Source: Geoglobus acetivorans | Lineage (GTDB): Archaea; Halobacteriota; Archaeoglobi; Archaeoglobales; Archaeoglobaceae | Length of the DNA: 64,000 nucleotides | Assembly (NCBI RefSeq): GCF_039641995.1 | Contig: NZ_CP087714.1 | Location: 868,001 to 932,000 of the forward strand | Direction of reading: 5' to 3' | Shown: positions 61,257 to 64,000 of the stretch, in pieces | Layout: each line of letters starts with the position of its first letter | Position numbering within the stretch: the stretch's first letter is position 1 | Program-made: the position numbers and the translations under genes | The notes under the pieces: generated by a model | What the model was told of the DNA's origin: nothing | The model's input: only the letters and a program-made list of their open reading frames with translations | Database searches by the model: none

Positions 61257-61990
61257 TCCTCACCACCTGCCAGAATCGCCGCTCCCTTAGCAACTGCGAG
61301 GGCATCTTTTATAACCCTTATCTCCGGCCTGAATTCTGTAGGGAGAAAATCGTAGATGATCTCGAAATCCTCAGGCTCGAGCAGGGTGGAGATTCGCCCC
61401 CCAAAGACAACAGCTTCTGGATCGAGGACGAGGACGGCCTTTGCGATCTCCGCACACAGCACCTTGAAGCCGTCCAGTCTGAGAATCTCTTCCCTGCTTA
61501 GCTCCCGGCCAAACCTCTTCTTTATCGCCCATCCACTGAAGAAGGTTTCCAGATGGCCAGTTCCACCGCAAACACACCTATCATTTCCACCAACAATTGC
61601 ATGCCCGATCTCGGATGCAAGACCATTGCCCCTGTAGAGTTTCGAGTCTGCAATTATTGCCGAGCCTATGCCGGTACCGAGTGTGACTGCGAAAATGTTG
61701 CTGAAGCCAGTAACGTGACGGGCGTAGATGGCAAAGCAGTTGGCGTCGTTCTCCACCTTCCTGCCCTCAAAGAGCTTCGCATCGAAGCCGGGGATGTTTG
61801 GCGTTCTGATAACCTTTCCTTCTCTAACCCACCCGGCTATCGCGAAGACTGCGTCACTGTATTTCTCAACCATGCCGGGGTTTTTCAGAAACTCCGAGGT
61901 TCTGAGGGTCTGGATGTGGGTGAACTTCTCTCCATCAAACGAGACAATGTCGGTGAATGTTCCTCCAACGTCTATGCCGGTGTGCATCAT
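61247..61990 (-). CDS. ROK family sugar kinase-like protein
   Basis: A 247-residue ROK protein with the phosphate loop TGIDVGGTFTDIV, VENDANCFAIYA with the catalytic aspartate, AVTLGTGIGSAII, EIGHAIVGGND with the zinc histidine, CVCGGTGHLETFFSG with zinc cysteines, and VFGGRIS. It lacks any N-terminal DNA-binding domain, so it is a kinase, somewhat short for the family. Start 61990 gives MMHTGIDVGG; codons further upstream are not conserved. Overlap with the R15P isomerase gene suggests a pentose or inositol substrate, which is inference. Confidence 0.87.
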   Translation of the reverse strand: MMHTGIDVGGTFTDIVSFDGEKFTHIQTLRTSEFLKNPGMVEKYSDAVFAIAGWVREGKVIRTPNIPGFDAKLFEGRKVENDANCFAIYARHVTGFSNIFAVTLGTGIGSAIIADSKLYRGNGLASEIGHAIVGGNDRCVCGGTGHLETFFSGWAIKKRFGRELSREEILRLDGFKVLCAEIAKAVLVLDPEAVVFGGRISTLLEPEDFEIIYDFLPTEFRPEIRVIKDALAVAKGAAILAGGEEWI

Positions 61991-62126
61991 TCTGCATCGT
62001 GCGGGAAAGGGTATTAATGTTTCCATATTCGAGAAGTGCACCGGTTGTTTTCAGGAGATGGTTTTGCCTCTGCACGACCCCGATACCGCGACTTGGCACA
62101 CGAAAAACAATCCCTGCAGGACTGCA

Positions 62127-62309
62127 GGGATTTTCATCGTCAGATACTTGGCTGGCAAAAAGGAGCAAATCCTTACAAAGGAAGACATAACGGAATACCT
62201 GGCTTTGGCTTTAATTTCAATAATCCTGATCGTAATAGCTGCTTGGATCGAAGCGAACGTAACCCTTAAAATTGCCAAAGCCATGCTCAATTCGACAAAA
62301 GGTATTTGA
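62127..62309 (+). pseudogene. C-terminal fragment of a SpoIIM-family protein (copy 2)
   Basis: The frame encodes about 60 residues beginning IFIVRYLAGKKEQILTKED and ending AAWIEANVTLKIAKAML, which matches copy 1 at 2321-2554 in 44 of 48 codons at amino acid level. Upstream, 62101-62126 contains ATCCCTGCA as in copy 1, but the intervening IIIAGAAGFKIPYE codons are deleted and the frame is broken. A palindrome (AATCCCTGCAG-GA-CTGCAGGGATT, 62109-62132) marks the spot. The vapB gene follows after 24 bp. Confidence 0.68.
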
Positions 62310-62333
62310 ATTTTCGAATCTAATTTAACACCA

Positions 62334-62555
62334 ATGGCAAAGGTTATCGAAGTCGTATATGAAGATGGTGTGTTCAGACCGGCAAGGAAGGTAACCTTAC
62401 CGGAAAAGACTAAGGGAAAGGTGATAGTAGAAGAGAATGTGATGGGCGACGTTGAAGAGTTCTCGGAGAAGATCGACGAAATTTTAAAAGAAACAAAAAT
62501 CGATGAAGATCCCTTAGAAGTCTTGCTCAAAATGAGGAAGAGAGCATGGGATTGA
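62334..62555 (+). CDS. DUF104 family antitoxin (VapB-like)
   Basis: A 73-residue protein of the AF2212-type DUF104 family: AKVIEVVYEDGVFRPARKVT, LPEKTKGKVIVEE, then an acidic helical C-terminus that would bind the toxin. These are antitoxins to PIN-domain toxins in Archaeoglobales and other archaea. It overlaps the vapC gene by 10 bp. It appears intact. Confidence 0.87.
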   Translation: MAKVIEVVYEDGVFRPARKVTLPEKTKGKVIVEENVMGDVEEFSEKIDEILKETKIDEDPLEVLLKMRKRAWD

Positions 62556-62984
62556 CAATTGACACATCTATTTTGGTCGATTTCTTCGCGAAAAGAAAAT
62601 ACTGAAAGGTATGAGAAATCAAAAGAATTTCTGAAATTGGCTAAAGGCAAATCGGTATACTGTCCAAGGTTGATTTTAGCTGGGATATATGGTGTTCTCG
62701 TAAGATATAATATCAAATTGGCAGATTTAGGTCATGATCTTGTTCTTAAAAACTTCAATTTGATTGAGGAGGGCGATATATTTGATGAGATTCTTAAAGT
62801 TTGTAAAAATGCAGGGTCAAGAGCTGTTGATGGATATTTTATTGCAACTGCAAAACTATCAAACTCAATTCTAATCACTAATGATAAAATCATGGCAAGC
62901 AATGCCAAAAAAGCTGGTATTGAAGCCTATTATTTGATTGAAGAGTTTGACAGAGCGGTAGAACGGTTAAACGAAGTGAAGTAA
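62546..62984 (+). pseudogene. PIN-domain toxin gene (VapC), frameshifted
   Basis: From ATG 62546 the frame reads MGLTIDTSILVDFFAKRKY and stops at 62603-62605. The rest of the protein continues in the +1 frame (KENTERYEKSKEFLKLA through LNEVK, stop at 62984), so a one-base change in 62581-62600 (TTTCTTCGCGAAAAGAAAAT) breaks it. In addition, the second acidic active-site residue, normally E in LAEIYG, is G (LAGIYG, codon GGG). ITNDK and AVDGYFIATA are intact. Loss of frame and of an active-site residue together suggest an inactive toxin, with the antitoxin left in place. Confidence 0.72.
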
Positions 62985-63149
62985 CGAGATCCGGTTTATT
63001 GCTGGCAGTATGAATTCTTGTTCTGGAGTTTTCAAACGATCATATACGATCACAAAACTTTTGACAGATGTCTCTTCGAATTCCACAACAGTATTTCCAA
63101 TTGAAACGCAAGAAAAACAATAAATCCTCTCGCCCAGATATATATCTCA

Positions 63150-63758
63150 ATGAGATTGCTGACCCCCGAAGAGGGTGATAAAGCCGTCAGACTTGCAAGA
63201 AAAGCGATAGAAACCTACATCTCCAAAGAAGAGGTTATTAAAGACAAACTCGAAGGTGTCTTCTCTGAGAAGAGAGGGGTTTTCACAACCCTGACAAAGC
63301 ACGGAGAGCTCAGAGGGTGCATAGGTTTCCCGTATCCGATTAAAAGGCTTGATGAGGCCATAATAGACTCAGCCATCTCCGCCGCAACCCAAGACCCGCG
63401 CTTTCCTCCCGTCAAGCTCGAGGAGATGGACGAGATCGAGGTTGAGGTTACCGTGCTGACCCCTCCTGAGAAGCTCGGAGTTTCGCCAGAGGATAGAGCA
63501 AAGGCGATAGAGGTCGGAAGGCACGGGCTGATGGTCATCTACGGCCCATACAGCGGTCTGCTCTTGCCTCAGGTGGCTGTTGAGTATGGAATGGATGAGG
63601 AAGAATTTTTGACACACACGTGCCTGAAAGCTGGCCTGCCACCTGACTGCTGGCTGATGGAGGAAGTGGAGGTCTACACCTTTGAGGGGCAGATTTTCAG
63701 GGAGGTAGAGCCCCGGGGAAGGGTTGTCGGGGTTGACATGAAATCATGCAATGTCTGA
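63150..63758 (+). CDS. AMMECR1 domain protein
   Basis: A 202-residue AMMECR1 protein. The family hexapeptide LRGCIG is present near residue 54, with [16 protein letters not shown] and [15 protein letters not shown], then [13 protein letters not shown] and [19 protein letters not shown]. Length is normal. The molecular role in archaea is unknown; in several genomes it lies next to a radical SAM (AmmeMemoRadiSam) gene, which is not the case here. A TATA-like GATATATATC lies about 15 bp upstream. Confidence 0.92.
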   Translation: MRLLTPEEGDKAVRLARKAIETYISKEEVIKDKLEGVFSEKRGVFTTLTKHGELRGCIGFPYPIKRLDEAIIDSAISAATQDPRFPPVKLEEMDEIEVEVTVLTPPEKLGVSPEDRAKAIEVGRHGLMVIYGPYSGLLLPQVAVEYGMDEEEFLTHTCLKAGLPPDCWLMEEVEVYTFEGQIFREVEPRGRVVGVDMKSCNV

Positions 63759-63776
63759 GCTGAGCAGGTTGATCCA

Positions 63777-64000
63777 ATGCTTGAAGACCTGGCAATTCCG
63801 TTTACTGTAGTAGGGCTTGCAGAGCTGGGAGATAAGACTCAGTTATCTGTGTTGCTATTATCTTCGAGAACTGAAAATAGGTTCCGGCTGATTTTGGGAG
63901 TATTGCTTGCGTTTATGGTTGTGGACGGTACAGCCATAGCTGTGGGGGACTTGGCAGGAAATGCAATTCCTGAATATCTGATGAGGTACATTTCTGCCGT
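63777..64000 (+). CDS. GDT1/UPF0016 family cation transporter, truncated by window end
   Basis: The frame from ATG 63777 stays open to the window edge (about 74 codons). It shows one half of a GDT1 (TMEM165) protein: a hydrophobic helix with GLAELGDKTQLSVLLLSSRT, which contains the family E-x-G-D-K-T motif that binds Mn2+ or Ca2+, then LILGVLLAFMVVDGTAIAVGD. The full family has two such repeats in about 190-230 residues. It starts 18 bp after the AMMECR1 gene. Confidence 0.88.
   Translation, partial: MLEDLAIPFTVVGLAELGDKTQLSVLLLSSRTENRFRLILGVLLAFMVVDGTAIAVGDLAGNAIPEYLMRYISA

Noticed and set aside
61728-62309. Long + strand frame of 193 codons
   Set aside because: Most of it is antisense to the ROK kinase and has no sensible composition; only the last 60 codons are a real gene remnant (SpoIIM tail).
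1-64000. CRISPR arrays, rRNA genes, complete insertion sequences or a replication origin
   Set aside because: No regularly spaced repeats, rRNA-like sequence, transposase gene or cluster of origin-recognition boxes with a cdc6 gene was seen when reading the window.

Overview
The window reads as the chromosome of a hyperthermophilic euryarchaeon of the Archaeoglobales, most probably Geoglobus or a close relative; the genus is inference. The support is a full-length PolD large subunit, archaeal DnaG, Rnl3-type RNA ligase, PurP, F420 biosynthesis genes (cofC, cofG, cofH), H4MPT formyltransferase (ftr), a fused IPCT/DIPPS gene for the solute di-inositol phosphate, TTG/GTG starts, TATA-box promoters and three archaeal-type tRNAs. 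Cytochrome c maturation genes, small c-type cytochromes and a succinate dehydrogenase/succinyl-CoA ligase operon suggest a respiring organism.

Layout. 1-3.1 kb: 3'-truncated elp3 (window edge), a DUF1648 protein, then a scar where a Yip1-like gene, a SpoIIM-family gene fragment and a broken PIN gene meet. 3.1-9.0 kb: housekeeping genes (class III sirtuin, pth2, cofC, purP, MazG-like, THUMP-SPOUT protein). 9.1-15.3 kb: ftr, polD large subunit, ketopantoate-reductase-like gene, small export protein. 15.4-22.2 kb: a tight run of CBS proteins, RNA ligase, DUF1464 protein, cofG, cofH, shikimate kinase and PspC. 22.2-25.3 kb: a secreted beta-sandwich protein with a MacB-type ABC transporter. 25.3-27.7 kb: IPCT/DIPPS and a BlaI-like repressor/zinc peptidase pair.

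27.7-42.7 kb is the most distinctive part. It holds CcmF with two unusual CcmH-like proteins, two monohaem cytochromes c, a membrane-anchored winged-helix regulator with a large inverted repeat, DUF411 and rhodanese-like anchored proteins, two copper ATPases (CopB, CopA) with palindromic promoter sites, and a second secreted-protein/MacB-type ABC system that ends in a membrane HExxH protein. Together they look like an envelope copper/haem redox island. 42.7-49.7 kb: tRNA-Leu, radical SAM protein, MFS transporter diverging from dnaG over a shared TATA box, anion transporter, tRNA-Glu, SCP2-like protein and acyl-CoA dehydrogenase. 49.9-55.1 kb: sucCD-sdhABCD as one operon. 55.2-57.8 kb: two overlooked small genes, a radical SAM/flavodoxin pair, sfsA and tRNA-Gln.

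57.8-63.0 kb is a decay-prone patch downstream of tRNA-Gln: toxin-antitoxin genes, two DUF2283 copies (one frameshifted), a structured element resembling an IS605-type end, ribose-1,5-bisphosphate isomerase with a ROK kinase, and a second SpoIIM fragment followed by a vapBC pair whose toxin is frameshifted. The window ends with an AMMECR1 protein and the start of a GDT1-family transporter. No CRISPR array, rRNA or complete insertion sequence was seen.
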